Source of the DNA: Brevundimonas sp. UBA986 | Lineage (GTDB): Bacteria; Pseudomonadota; Alphaproteobacteria; Caulobacterales; Caulobacteraceae | Assembly (NCBI GenBank): GCA_002292165.1 | Contig: DBBK01000037.1 | Location: forward strand, 1 to 13,185 | Length of the DNA stretch: 13,185 nucleotides | Reading direction: 5' to 3' | In this document: piece after piece, positions 7,212 through 13,185 of the stretch | Numbering within the stretch: position 1 is the stretch's first letter | Layout: every line of letters begins with the position of its first letter | Notes under the pieces: generated by a model | Told to the model about the DNA's origin: nothing | Seen by the model: the letters and a program-made list of their open reading frames with translations, nothing else | The model's database searches: none | Made by a program: the position numbers and the translations under genes

Positions 7212-7284
7212 CGCAAGAACAGGATCCGTATGCGGGAGGCGGCCCGGCGGACGAGCGGGGCCGTATATGGATCCTATTCTTGCG
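7212..7284. promoter_or_regulatory. Inverted pair of 23 bp elements in the kinase/pal divergent promoter region
   Basis: Arms at 7212-7234 and 7262-7284 are reverse complements at 20 of 23 positions. All three differences are transitions. Each contains a GGATCC core and reads ATAYGGATCCTRTTCTTGCG toward the gene it faces. The arm ends lie about 31 bases from the kinase ATG and 45 bases from the pal ATG. The spacer is 27 bp and the GGATCC cores are 47 bp apart. The layout fits identical operators or promoter elements co-regulating both genes. A hairpin or cruciform is the alternative reading. Confidence 0.6.
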
Positions 7285-7311
7285 GGGCTTCGGAGCGCGT
7301 GGTCCAGCTCC

Positions 7312-7328
7312 GGGAACAAGGAGTTCCC
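7312..7328 (+). promoter_or_regulatory. Hairpin exposing the Shine-Dalgarno sequence of the pal-like gene
   Basis: GGGAAC (7312-7317) and GTTCCC (7323-7328) form a perfect 6 bp stem whose 5-base loop is AAGGA, the core of the ribosome binding site AAGGAG. The ATG begins one base after the stem, at 7330. The hairpin would present the Shine-Dalgarno sequence in a loop, or hinder it when the stem is closed, and so could tune translation. Confidence 0.45.
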
Positions 7329-7329
7329 C

Positions 7330-7881
7330 ATGACCGCATCTTCCCGTCCGCTTCGTCTGGCCCTGATGGGTCTGGGCGCCGTCGCCGTTCTCGCCGCGGG
7401 CGCCTGCGCCAGGCGCCCGGTCGCCGCCGGGACGACCGCCGAGACCGGAACGGTCCCCGCCTACAACCCCGTCGCCCCGACCCAGCCGACCGGCCCGATG
7501 AGCGCCGTGCGCCCGGGCTCGGAGCAGGACTTCTCGGTCAATGTCGGCGACCGCGTCTATTTCGATCTGGACAGCCACACCCTGCGCGCCGACGCCCTGC
7601 CGCGTCTGGCGGATCAGGCCCGCTGGCTGCAGCAGTACCCGCGCATCATGGTCCGGATCGAAGGCAATGCCGATGAGCGCGGCACCCGCGAGTACAACCT
7701 CGCCCTCGGCGCGCGCCGGGCCCAGTCGGTCCGTACCTATCTGGTGTCGCAGGGCGTCGCCGCAAACCGCATCGATGTGATCAGCTACGGCAAGGAACGG
7801 CTGATCGCCTCGGGCTCGACCGACGCCGACCACGCCCGGAACCGCAACGGCCATACGGCGATCGTCTCGGGCGCCGAATAG
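7330..7881 (+). CDS. Pal-type OmpA-family peptidoglycan-associated lipoprotein
   Basis: This is a 183-residue protein. An N-terminal signal peptide (about 1-25, with basic Arg7/Arg9 and a hydrophobic core LALMGLGAVAVLAAGA) ends at Cys26 in a relaxed lipobox AGAC, suggesting lipidation and outer-membrane anchoring. A Pro/Ala/Thr-rich linker (27-60) follows, then an OmpA C-terminal domain (about 72-181) starting VYFDLDSHTLR. It carries the peptidoglycan-binding signature GNADERGTREYNLALGARRA and the ISYGKERLIASG segment. Length and order match Pal, which links the outer membrane to peptidoglycan with the Tol complex. No tol genes flank it, so it may be a paralogue or the only Pal placed apart; hence no symbol. 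AAGGAG at 7318-7323, six bases before the ATG, fixes the start. It is divergent from the two-component operon and shares its promoter element. Confidence 0.92.
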   Translation: MTASSRPLRLALMGLGAVAVLAAGACARRPVAAGTTAETGTVPAYNPVAPTQPTGPMSAVRPGSEQDFSVNVGDRVYFDLDSHTLRADALPRLADQARWLQQYPRIMVRIEGNADERGTREYNLALGARRAQSVRTYLVSQGVAANRIDVISYGKERLIASGSTDADHARNRNGHTAIVSGAE

Positions 7882-7902
7882 GCCTCACGCCGTCACAGAA
7901 AC

Positions 7903-7930
7903 CGCCGCGACGCTTCCTGGTCGCCGGCGG
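7903..7930. terminator. Possible GC-rich hairpin after pal
   Basis: CCGCCGCGAC and GGTCGCCGGCGG can pair with one bulge around a short loop. It is the first of three consecutive hairpins between the pal-like gene and the convergent trpE. The stem is imperfect and no T-tract follows, so the call is weak. Confidence 0.3.
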
Positions 7931-7933
7931 AAC

Positions 7934-7958
7934 GGCCCCCCTCTCTCCATCGGGGGCC
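7934..7958. terminator. GC-rich hairpin between pal and trpE
   Basis: GGCCCCC (7934-7940) and GGGGGCC (7952-7958) form a perfect 7 bp stem with an 11-base loop. It lies between convergent genes and could act in both directions. No T-tract follows. Confidence 0.45.
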
Positions 7959-7961
7959 AAA

Positions 7962-7994
7962 GACCCGGCCGGGGTTGACCTCTCCGGCCGGGTC
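7962..7994. terminator. Strong bidirectional hairpin before the trpE 3' end
   Basis: GACCCGGCCGG (7962-7972) and CCGGCCGGGTC (7984-7994) form a perfect 11 bp GC-rich stem around an 11-base loop, 14 bases beyond the trpE stop. It is well placed to end both the pal and ppiD-trpE transcripts. There is no clear T-tract on either side, so it is not a textbook intrinsic terminator. Confidence 0.6.
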
Positions 7995-8008
7995 GCCTCG
8001 TTCCGGGG

Positions 8009-9544
8009 TCAGGCTTCGCCCGCGTCGTTGAGCGGCTGGCCCAGTTCAAAGCGCCAGGCGTCGGAGGCGGCGTTGATCGGGGCGCGGGCCTTGGCCTGGG
8101 TCTCGGCGTATTCGGCGGCGGGATCGCTGTCGGAGACGACGCCCGCGCCGGCTTGAACGAAGACCTGGCCTCGGGTGAACATGGCGGTGCGCAGGACGAT
8201 GCAGATGTCCGCCTCGCCGCCCGCCGAGATATAGCCCACGCCGCCGCCGTAGCCGACGCCGCGCTTGGTCTGCTCCAGTTCGTCGATGATCTCCATGGCC
8301 CGCACCTTGGGCGCGCCCGAGAGGGTGCCGGCGGGAAGGGCGGCCAGCAGGGTGTCGACGGCGTCCAGCTTCGGATCGGCCTTGCCGATGACGTTGGAGA
8401 CGATGTGCATGACCTGGCTGTAGCGCTCGACCACGAAGCTTTCGGTCACCTCGACCGTGCCCGGCGCCGAGACCCGGCCCACGTCGTTGCGGCCCAGATC
8501 CAGCAGCATCAGGTGTTCGGCGCGTTCCTTGGGATCAGCCAGAAGCTCGGCCTCCAGCGCCTTGTCGGCGGCGGGCGTCGCGCCGCGTGGACGGGTGCCG
8601 GCGAGCGGCCGGATGGTGACCCCGCCGTCCTTGAGCCGGACCAGAATCTCCGGGCTGGACCCGGCCAGCTGGAAGTCGCCGAAGTTCAGATAGAAGAGAT
8701 AGGGCGAGGGATTCTGGCGGCGCAGGGAGCGGTAGAAGGCGAAGGGCTCGCCGGTCCAGGGCGCGCTGAACCGGTGGCTGAGCACCACCTGGAAGATGTC
8801 GCCGGCGGTGATGTAGTCCTTCGCCGCCGCGACCATACCGTTGAAAGCCTGGCCGTCGACCGGGGAGACGAAGGCGGGGGCCTCGGCCGGGGTCGGGGCG
8901 CTGCGCCCGACCAGCGGACGACGCAGACGGGCCTCGAAGTTGTCGAGTCGGGCGTTGGCGGCGATCCAGGCCTGTTCCGCGCCGAGCCCGGCGTCCGGAT
9001 AGATGGTCGCCACCATGACGATCTCGCGCCGCACCGAATCGAACATGGCGACCAGCGAGGGGCGGGTCAGGACGGCGTCGGGCAGATCCAGCGGATCGGG
9101 ATTGGGTTCGCCGAGCGGCTCCAGCAGCCGGACCATGTCATAGCCGAAGACACCGAACAGGCCGGCGGCCATGGGCGGCAGCTCGCCATAGGGCGTCGCG
9201 CTGAGGTCGAACCTGGTCGCCGCGATCAGGGCGCGCAGGGACTGGAGCGCGGGCAGGGGCTCAGGCGTGAAGCGGTCGGCGGCGATGTCGGCGCCGCGTG
9301 CGATCTCGGCCGAACCGCCCCGGCAGCGCCAGACCACGTCGGGATCGACCGTGATGATCGAATAGCGGCCGTTCAGGGCGCCGCCCTCGACCGATTCCAG
9401 CAGGAAGGCGTGGGTGCGGCCGAGGCCCACCTTCAGATAGGCGGAAACCGGGGTCTCCAGATCGTCGATCAGACGGCGAACCACGACCTGGGGCCGGCCG
9501 GCGGCCAGCCCCGTCGCGAAGTCTTCGAAGCCCGCCTCACTCAC
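8009..9544 (-). CDS. trpE: Anthranilate synthase component I, TrpE
   Basis: TrpE converts chorismate to anthranilate using ammonia delivered by TrpG. This 511-residue protein has the feedback-inhibition elements LLES (48-51) and NPSPYLFY (278-285), where tryptophan binds in characterised enzymes. The chorismate-binding catalytic core shows IRPLAGTRPRG (311-321), HLMLLDLGRNDVGRV (344-358), LPAGTLSGAPKVRAMEIIDE (403-422), YGGGVGYI (432-439) and QAGAGVVSDSDP (464-475). Length is normal and no amidotransferase domain is fused. The start is GTG at 9544, overlapping the ppiD stop in GTGA, which implies translational coupling to the upstream foldase gene. Its partner trpG lies about 6.4 kb away on the same strand. 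PabB is the alternative, but the LLES element and sequence style favour TrpE. Confidence 0.96.
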   Translation of the reverse strand: MSEAGFEDFATGLAAGRPQVVVRRLIDDLETPVSAYLKVGLGRTHAFLLESVEGGALNGRYSIITVDPDVVWRCRGGSAEIARGADIAADRFTPEPLPALQSLRALIAATRFDLSATPYGELPPMAAGLFGVFGYDMVRLLEPLGEPNPDPLDLPDAVLTRPSLVAMFDSVRREIVMVATIYPDAGLGAEQAWIAANARLDNFEARLRRPLVGRSAPTPAEAPAFVSPVDGQAFNGMVAAAKDYITAGDIFQVVLSHRFSAPWTGEPFAFYRSLRRQNPSPYLFYLNFGDFQLAGSSPEILVRLKDGGVTIRPLAGTRPRGATPAADKALEAELLADPKERAEHLMLLDLGRNDVGRVSAPGTVEVTESFVVERYSQVMHIVSNVIGKADPKLDAVDTLLAALPAGTLSGAPKVRAMEIIDELEQTKRGVGYGGGVGYISAGGEADICIVLRTAMFTRGQVFVQAGAGVVSDSDPAAEYAETQAKARAPINAASDAWRFELGQPLNDAGEA

Positions 9545-11466
9545 TGGGCGGGAGCCGCCGGAGTGGTGGTCGAGCCGGCGGCGGGCGCCGAGACGCCCAG
9601 GGCCTGAAGCGCCAGGGCCGGATCGTTCTTGGCCTTGGTGCGGCGGGCGGCGGCGTCGAAGGTCTGTTCCACGGCGGCCTGGGCGAAGTTCTGACCCATG
9701 CGGAGGCGCAGCTGCTCGGCGACCGGGGCGGCCAGGGCCGCGACGGCCGGGTGGATGTTATCGACGCGGCCGACCACGAAGCCGGCCTGGGCCGGGCCGG
9801 AGAAGACCTGACCCTTGCCCTGACCGAACAGGCCCTGGAGGACGCCTTCGCCGAGTTCGGTCTGGGCCTGCTCGTTCTGCTGAACGGAACCGCGGGTCAC
9901 CAGGGTGGCGCCGGCCGAAGAGGCGACGGCGGCGATGTCCTGACCGGAGCGGACGCGGCCGGCCAGTTCGTCGGCCTTGGCCGAGAGGCGGCGGGCGTTC
10001 TCACGCTGGGTCCAGGCCTGGGTCAGGGGCGCGCGAACCTCTTCCAGGGTCGGCAGTGCGGCCGGCTTGATGTCGTCCAGGCGCAGGACGAAATACTGGC
10101 CCTGGCCGGCGTCGATGACGTCGGACTCGCCGTTCTTCGACAGGGTCCAGGCCGTCGTGATCAGTTGCGGCGGCACCGGCAAGGCCTGGCCGTTCGGCGC
10201 CTTGCCGTCCTGGGTGAAGGGGGGGATCTGGATGATACGGGCGCCGATGGCGGCGACGGCCTGATCCAGGGTCTTGCCCTCCGAACGGGCCTTTTCGTAC
10301 TGCTCGACCTTGGAGAAGACCTGGGCCTTGGCGTCCTCGGCGCGCAGTTCCTCGATCAGGGCGGCGCGGCTGCTTTCCAGGGTGGCGGGGTGGCCGGGGG
10401 CGATGCCGGTCACCTTGGCGACGGTGAAGCCGACGCGGCCCTGGATGGCGTCAGAAACCTGACCGGGCGACATGCCGAACACGGCGGCGGCGACGGCGGG
10501 CTCGCTGACGGCGCTGCGCGGGGTGTTGTTGAAATCGGCCGGACGGATGTCGCCGTTGGCCTTGCCGGCGTCGGCCGGGGTCTGGCCCGCGCGCAGGGCG
10601 GCGGCGATCTTGTCGGCGGCGGCCTTGGTCGGGGCGGTCAGGGTCACGAAGGTCCGGGTTTCCGGAACCGACAGCGAATCCTTCTTGAAGTTGAAGCGCT
10701 CGACGATGCGGCTTTCCGGGATCGCGGCCGTCGCGGCGTTGGGCGCGGCGGTGAACAGGACCACGGAGGCGATGCGGAACTCCGGACGGCGCAGCTGGGC
10801 GGCGTTGTCGGTGATGAAGGTCTGCAGTTGGGCGTCGGTCGGGGCCGGGGTCGGGCCGATCATCGACGGGGTGACCATGAACCAGCGGCCGTCACGGGTT
10901 TCCATGGCGCGGCCGGCCAGCAGGGCGCCGAAGACGCGCGGCATGCGCACGCCGGTGAAGACGGCGGCGCCGTAGTGCTGGGTGACGTACTGGTCGCGCA
11001 GCTCGGCCTCGATCATGGCGGGGGTGTAGTTCTTCTCGGCCAGGACCGACTGGTACTGCTGCTCGTCGAACTGGCCGGTGACCGAGTTGAAGAAGGCGGG
11101 AATGGCGCGGATCTGCTTGATCACCAGGGCGCTGCCGGGGCGGATGCCGGTCTTCCAGGCCCAGTCGAGGAAGCCCAGTTCGCGGGTCCGCTGATCGAGG
11201 TAGCGGACGTGCATGTTCTCCTTGACCATCTCCTCGGTCGAGACCGGGCGGCCGGCGCGCTCCTGGATGCTTTCGCGGGCGCGGTCGAAGTCAACGCGGA
11301 ACTGCGGCCCGTCGACCGACCGGGCGCCGGCGCTGATGACGTGCTTGGGCATGATGCCGGAGAAGACGTCCAGCTTGGCGCCCCCGACCAGCAAGGCGAT
11401 GCCGACGATGACCAGGAGGCCGGCGGCCCATTTGGACTTCGCGAAGTTGCGGAACACGGAGATCAT
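9541..11466 (-). CDS. ppiD: Inner-membrane periplasmic foldase, PpiD/SurA-like peptidyl-prolyl isomerase
   Basis: This is a 641-residue protein. A short basic cytoplasmic head (MISVFRNFAKSKW) and one span (about 14-29) anchor a long periplasmic region. Residues about 38-260 resemble the SurA_N chaperone domain of PpiD. Residues about 268-356 resemble a degenerate parvulin domain, with AAADKIAAALRAGQTPADAGK and VFGMSPGQVSDAIQGRVGFTVAKV aligning to the family pattern. A second helical chaperone part and an Ala/Pro/Thr-rich tail follow. PpiD assists proteins leaving the Sec translocon. Isomerase activity is doubtful given how little of the parvulin core is clear. The ATG at 11466 puts the basic head directly before the span; an upstream ATG at 11559 gives an Arg/Pro-rich extension across the promoter region and was rejected. 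It overlaps trpE by GTGA. Confidence 0.9.
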   Translation of the reverse strand: MISVFRNFAKSKWAAGLLVIVGIALLVGGAKLDVFSGIMPKHVISAGARSVDGPQFRVDFDRARESIQERAGRPVSTEEMVKENMHVRYLDQRTRELGFLDWAWKTGIRPGSALVIKQIRAIPAFFNSVTGQFDEQQYQSVLAEKNYTPAMIEAELRDQYVTQHYGAAVFTGVRMPRVFGALLAGRAMETRDGRWFMVTPSMIGPTPAPTDAQLQTFITDNAAQLRRPEFRIASVVLFTAAPNAATAAIPESRIVERFNFKKDSLSVPETRTFVTLTAPTKAAADKIAAALRAGQTPADAGKANGDIRPADFNNTPRSAVSEPAVAAAVFGMSPGQVSDAIQGRVGFTVAKVTGIAPGHPATLESSRAALIEELRAEDAKAQVFSKVEQYEKARSEGKTLDQAVAAIGARIIQIPPFTQDGKAPNGQALPVPPQLITTAWTLSKNGESDVIDAGQGQYFVLRLDDIKPAALPTLEEVRAPLTQAWTQRENARRLSAKADELAGRVRSGQDIAAVASSAGATLVTRGSVQQNEQAQTELGEGVLQGLFGQGKGQVFSGPAQAGFVVGRVDNIHPAVAALAAPVAEQLRLRMGQNFAQAAVEQTFDAAARRTKAKNDPALALQALGVSAPAAGSTTTPAAPAQ

Positions 11467-11517
11467 CGAGCGAACCTGAAGGGCGACCAGGAATGAAAAT
11501 GGGCGGCGCCGCTCTGG

Positions 11518-11547
11518 CCTATAGGGCAGGGGGCGACGGCACGGCAA
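11518..11547 (-). promoter_or_regulatory. Candidate housekeeping promoter for ppiD-trpE
   Basis: On the minus strand TTGCCG (11547-11542) and TATAGG (11523-11518) are separated by 18 bases. This roughly fits a sigma-70-type promoter and would leave a leader of about 45 bases before the ppiD ATG. Similarity to the consensus is partial and chance matches are common. Confidence 0.3.
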
Positions 11548-11649
11548 GCGACCCTTCACAGGCGAGGGCGCGCGAGACGTTCAGCGGCCTTGTGACGCGA
11601 TTGCGGCGACAGCTTGGCTTTGCGGGGAATCCTGCTTTAGGAAGACCGC

Positions 11650-12399
11650 ATGAAACAATCCGTGAAGTTGATCGCCGGCAACTGGAAAATGAACGGCCTT
11701 GCCGCCAGTCTGGCCGAGGCCGGGGCGCTGAAACAGGCGCTGGACGCCGAACCCGCCGCCTGCCGCGTGGCCGTCTGTCCGCCCGCGACCCTGATCGACC
11801 GGCTGGCCGGAGCGGTCGAAGGCGGCGCCGTGGAAGTGGGCGGGCAGGACTGCCACGTCGAGGTCTGCGGCGCCTTCACCGGCTGCGTCTCGGCGGAGAT
11901 GCTCAGGGACGCGGGAGCGAACCTGGTGATTCTGGGCCATTCCGAGCGCCGCGCGGGCTTCGGCGAGACCGACGCCGACGTCGCCGCCAAGACCGAGGCC
12001 GCTCTGGCCGCGGGGCTGGAGCCCATCATCTGCGTCGGCGAGACCCTGGAACAGCGTCAGGCCGGGGAGGCCGTCGCCGTGGTCTCGGCCCAGGTCGTCG
12101 GCTCCCTGCCGGAGAGCCTGACGGGCAAGGCCTTCGCCGTCGCCTATGAGCCCGTCTGGGCCATCGGCACGGGCCTGACCCCGACGCTGGAACAGATCGA
12201 GGAAGTCCACGTCGCTGTCCGCGCCGCCATGGTCGCACGGCTGGGGGAGGGCGGCCGCACCGCGCCGATCCTGTACGGCGGCTCGGTCAAGCCGTCGAAC
12301 GCCGCCGAGATCCTGAACGTCCCCGAGGTCGGCGGCGCCCTGGTCGGTGGCGCGTCGCTGAAGGCCGCGGACTTCCTGGGCATCATCCGGGCGGTTTGA
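11650..12399 (+). CDS. tpiA: Triose-phosphate isomerase
   Basis: This 249-residue TIM-barrel enzyme interconverts dihydroxyacetone phosphate and glyceraldehyde 3-phosphate in glycolysis and gluconeogenesis. Catalytic residues are all present: Asn11 and Lys13 in GNWKMNG, His97 in LGHSERR and Glu167 in AYEPVWAIGTG, the family signature that precedes flexible loop 6. The phosphate-binding segments LYGGSVKPSNA (208-218) and LVGGASLKA (231-239) are intact. Length is normal. The start is supported by AGGAAG (11639-11644), five bases before the ATG. It is divergent from ppiD across 183 bp and upstream of secG, from which it is separated by a repeat-hairpin. Confidence 0.98.
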   Translation: MKQSVKLIAGNWKMNGLAASLAEAGALKQALDAEPAACRVAVCPPATLIDRLAGAVEGGAVEVGGQDCHVEVCGAFTGCVSAEMLRDAGANLVILGHSERRAGFGETDADVAAKTEAALAAGLEPIICVGETLEQRQAGEAVAVVSAQVVGSLPESLTGKAFAVAYEPVWAIGTGLTPTLEQIEEVHVAVRAAMVARLGEGGRTAPILYGGSVKPSNAAEILNVPEVGGALVGGASLKAADFLGIIRAV

Positions 12400-12400
12400 A

Positions 12401-12495
12401 GGGATTGGGGATCAGGATTAGGGAAAAGGGATCAGCGGCCCTGGTTCTTGCTCACTCTGCTTGCTAGTCCCTGGTCCCTATTCCCTAGTCCCTCC
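12401..12495. repeat. Inverted clusters of 7 bp GGGANNA/CCCTNNT repeats forming a long imperfect hairpin
   Basis: The left arm (12401-12435) is a run of G-rich heptads of the type GGGATTG, GGGATCA, GGATTAG, GGAAAAG, GGATCAG with one base slipped. The right arm (12469-12492) has CCC at exact 7-base steps (12469, 12476, 12483, 12490) separated by TGGT, TATT and TAGT. The arms are complementary enough for a long imperfect hairpin with a loop of roughly 30 bases. The right arm's other strand is a regular G3N4 quadruplex motif. It begins one base after the tpiA stop codon and may act as a terminator or mRNA-stabilising element, or belong to a dispersed repeat family. Confidence 0.7.
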
Positions 12496-12551
12496 ATCGA
12501 TGTTAGACGCCGCCGCTTGATCGGCGCGCCGCGCCACACATGTAAGCGACC

Positions 12552-12992
12552 ATGCTCCAGACCATTCTCCTCGTCGTCATGATCCTGATCTCGGTCGCCC
12601 TGGCCGGGGTCGTGCTGCTGCAACGCTCCGAGGGCGGCGCCCTGGGCATGGGCGGCGGGCCTTCGGGCTTCATGACCGCACGCGGCGCGGGCAATCTTCT
12701 GACCACCATCACCTGGTGGCTGGCCTCTGCCTTCTTCCTGTGCGCCATCGGCCTCACGGTCCTGGGCAACATCGACCGCGGCAACCGCTCGATCGTCGAC
12801 GCCAAGGCCGTGGGCTCCATCGCCGTCGACCAGGCTCCGGCCCAGACGGCGCCCGCCCAGCAGGCTCCGGCGACCCCGGCCGCCCCGGCGGCTCCGTCGC
12901 TGAACGATCTGGAGGCCAGCCTCCCGACTGTCGGCGCGGCCCCGGCTCCGGCTCCGGCCCCCGCCCAAAGCGCCCCGGCGCCGAAGCAATAA
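12552..12992 (+). CDS. secG: Preprotein translocase subunit SecG
   Basis: SecG is the small accessory subunit of the SecYEG inner-membrane channel. The 146-residue product has two spans (about 2-22 and 50-72) joined by the SecG signature loop LLQRSEGGALGMGGGPSGFMTARGAGNLLTT. The polar tail of about 70 residues is rich in Ala, Pro and Gln, ending in alternating PA units. Enteric SecG is near 110 residues; a longer Ala/Pro tail is common in alphaproteobacteria and probably disordered in the cytoplasm or periplasm depending on topology. No strong Shine-Dalgarno sequence is visible. The order tpiA-secG-pyrG matches what I recall for this group. Confidence 0.95.
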   Translation: MLQTILLVVMILISVALAGVVLLQRSEGGALGMGGGPSGFMTARGAGNLLTTITWWLASAFFLCAIGLTVLGNIDRGNRSIVDAKAVGSIAVDQAPAQTAPAQQAPATPAAPAAPSLNDLEASLPTVGAAPAPAPAPAQSAPAPKQ

Positions 12993-13000
12993 GGTGAGGA

Positions 13001-13022
13001 CGGCGGGACCTTCCCCCCGCCG
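13001..13022 (+). terminator. GC-rich hairpin after secG
   Basis: CGGCGGG (13001-13007) and CCCGCCG (13016-13022) form a perfect 7 bp stem with an 8-base loop, 8 bases after the secG stop. No T-tract follows, so it probably acts with the next hairpin or as an mRNA 3' structure. Confidence 0.4.
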
Positions 13023-13044
13023 CTCCCGCCCCCAGTCCCCCCAG

Positions 13045-13087
13045 CGAGCGCGACCGGAGCCGATCCGGACCGCGCTCGTATTGTTTT
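13045..13087 (+). terminator. Strong intrinsic terminator between secG and pyrG
   Basis: An outer perfect 8 bp stem CGAGCGCG/CGCGCTCG (13045-13052, 13071-13078) encloses an inner stem CCGGA/TCCGG (13054-13058, 13064-13068). The T-rich tract TATTGTTTT (13079-13087) follows directly. This is the most convincing rho-independent terminator in the window and suggests pyrG has its own promoter in the roughly 60 bases after it. Confidence 0.8.
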
Positions 13088-13149
13088 CAACAGCCGTTTC
13101 GTTCGCGATCCGGTCGAGTGGCCGCGAATCAGCGGTAAGGTGACCCCCC

Positions 13150-13185
13150 ATGGCCCGTTACGTGTTCATCACCGGCGGCGTGGTT
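13150..13185 (+). CDS. pyrG: CTP synthase, 5' fragment (continues beyond window)
   Basis: Only 12 codons are visible, reading MARYVFITGGVV. This is the near-invariant N-terminus of CTP synthase, which amidates UTP to CTP; the family continues with SSLGKG. AAGG (13137-13140) lies 9 bases before the ATG and supports the start. Its position after secG agrees with the expected gene order. The catalytic and glutaminase domains lie outside the window. Confidence 0.85.
   Translation, partial: MARYVFITGGVV

Noticed and set aside
8153..9607. A 484-codon plus-strand frame opposite trpE
   Set aside because: It is the antisense shadow of a clearly recognised enzyme gene, with Gly/Arg/Asp-biased content.
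9751..11496. A 581-codon open frame on the plus strand opposite ppiD, rich in Gly, Asp, Val and Leu
   Set aside because: High-GC genomes produce long antisense frames. Its composition is a mirror of the real gene, it has no domain or ribosome binding site, and ppiD on the other strand is convincing.
12400..12551. Heptad cluster considered as a CRISPR array or mobile-element end
   Set aside because: Units are only 7 bases with no unique spacers, and no transposase or target-site duplication was seen.

Overview
The window is a compact stretch of GC-rich bacterial chromosome (roughly two thirds G+C, judged by eye). It most likely comes from an alphaproteobacterium of the Caulobacteraceae, perhaps Brevundimonas or Caulobacter. 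The case for this is the ppiD-trpE pair opposite tpiA-secG-pyrG, the trpG-trpD pair, an alanine/proline-tailed SecG, a wHTH-TM-TPR regulator and GTG starts. The genus is an inference. No phage, IS element, CRISPR array, tRNA or rRNA was recognised.

Layout. (1) 1-1571, minus strand: trpG then trpD, with trpD running off the left edge. (2) 1692-2056: two very small convergent genes, each for a single-span membrane protein, whose stop codons share one CTAG. (3) 2133-4928: a membrane-anchored winged-helix/TPR transcriptional regulator (minus) divergent from a histidine-containing polytopic membrane protein of unknown function (plus), with a palindrome-rich 120 bp gap between them. (4) 4938-7180, minus: a two-component system with a KdpE-like response regulator and a short KdpD-like kinase that lacks the N-terminal KdpD and Usp domains. 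(5) 7330-7881, plus: a stand-alone Pal/OmpA-type lipoprotein gene, divergent from the kinase. Both genes are preceded by the same 23 bp element pointing toward each start. (6) 7882-8008: GC-rich hairpins between convergent genes. (7) 8009-11466, minus: ppiD then trpE, overlapping by GTGA. (8) 11650-13185, plus: tpiA, a hairpin of 7 bp repeats, secG, a strong intrinsic terminator, and the first 12 codons of pyrG.

How it fits together. TrpE and TrpG form anthranilate synthase and TrpD takes the next step of tryptophan synthesis, but here trpE lies about 6.4 kb from trpGD. The genes in between are mostly envelope or signalling genes. PpiD, SecG and Pal all serve protein export or the envelope, while TpiA and PyrG are housekeeping enzymes. 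The most unusual material is regulatory: the duplicated element and the hairpin exposing the ribosome binding site in front of pal, the palindromes beside the wHTH-TPR regulator, and the heptad repeats after tpiA.
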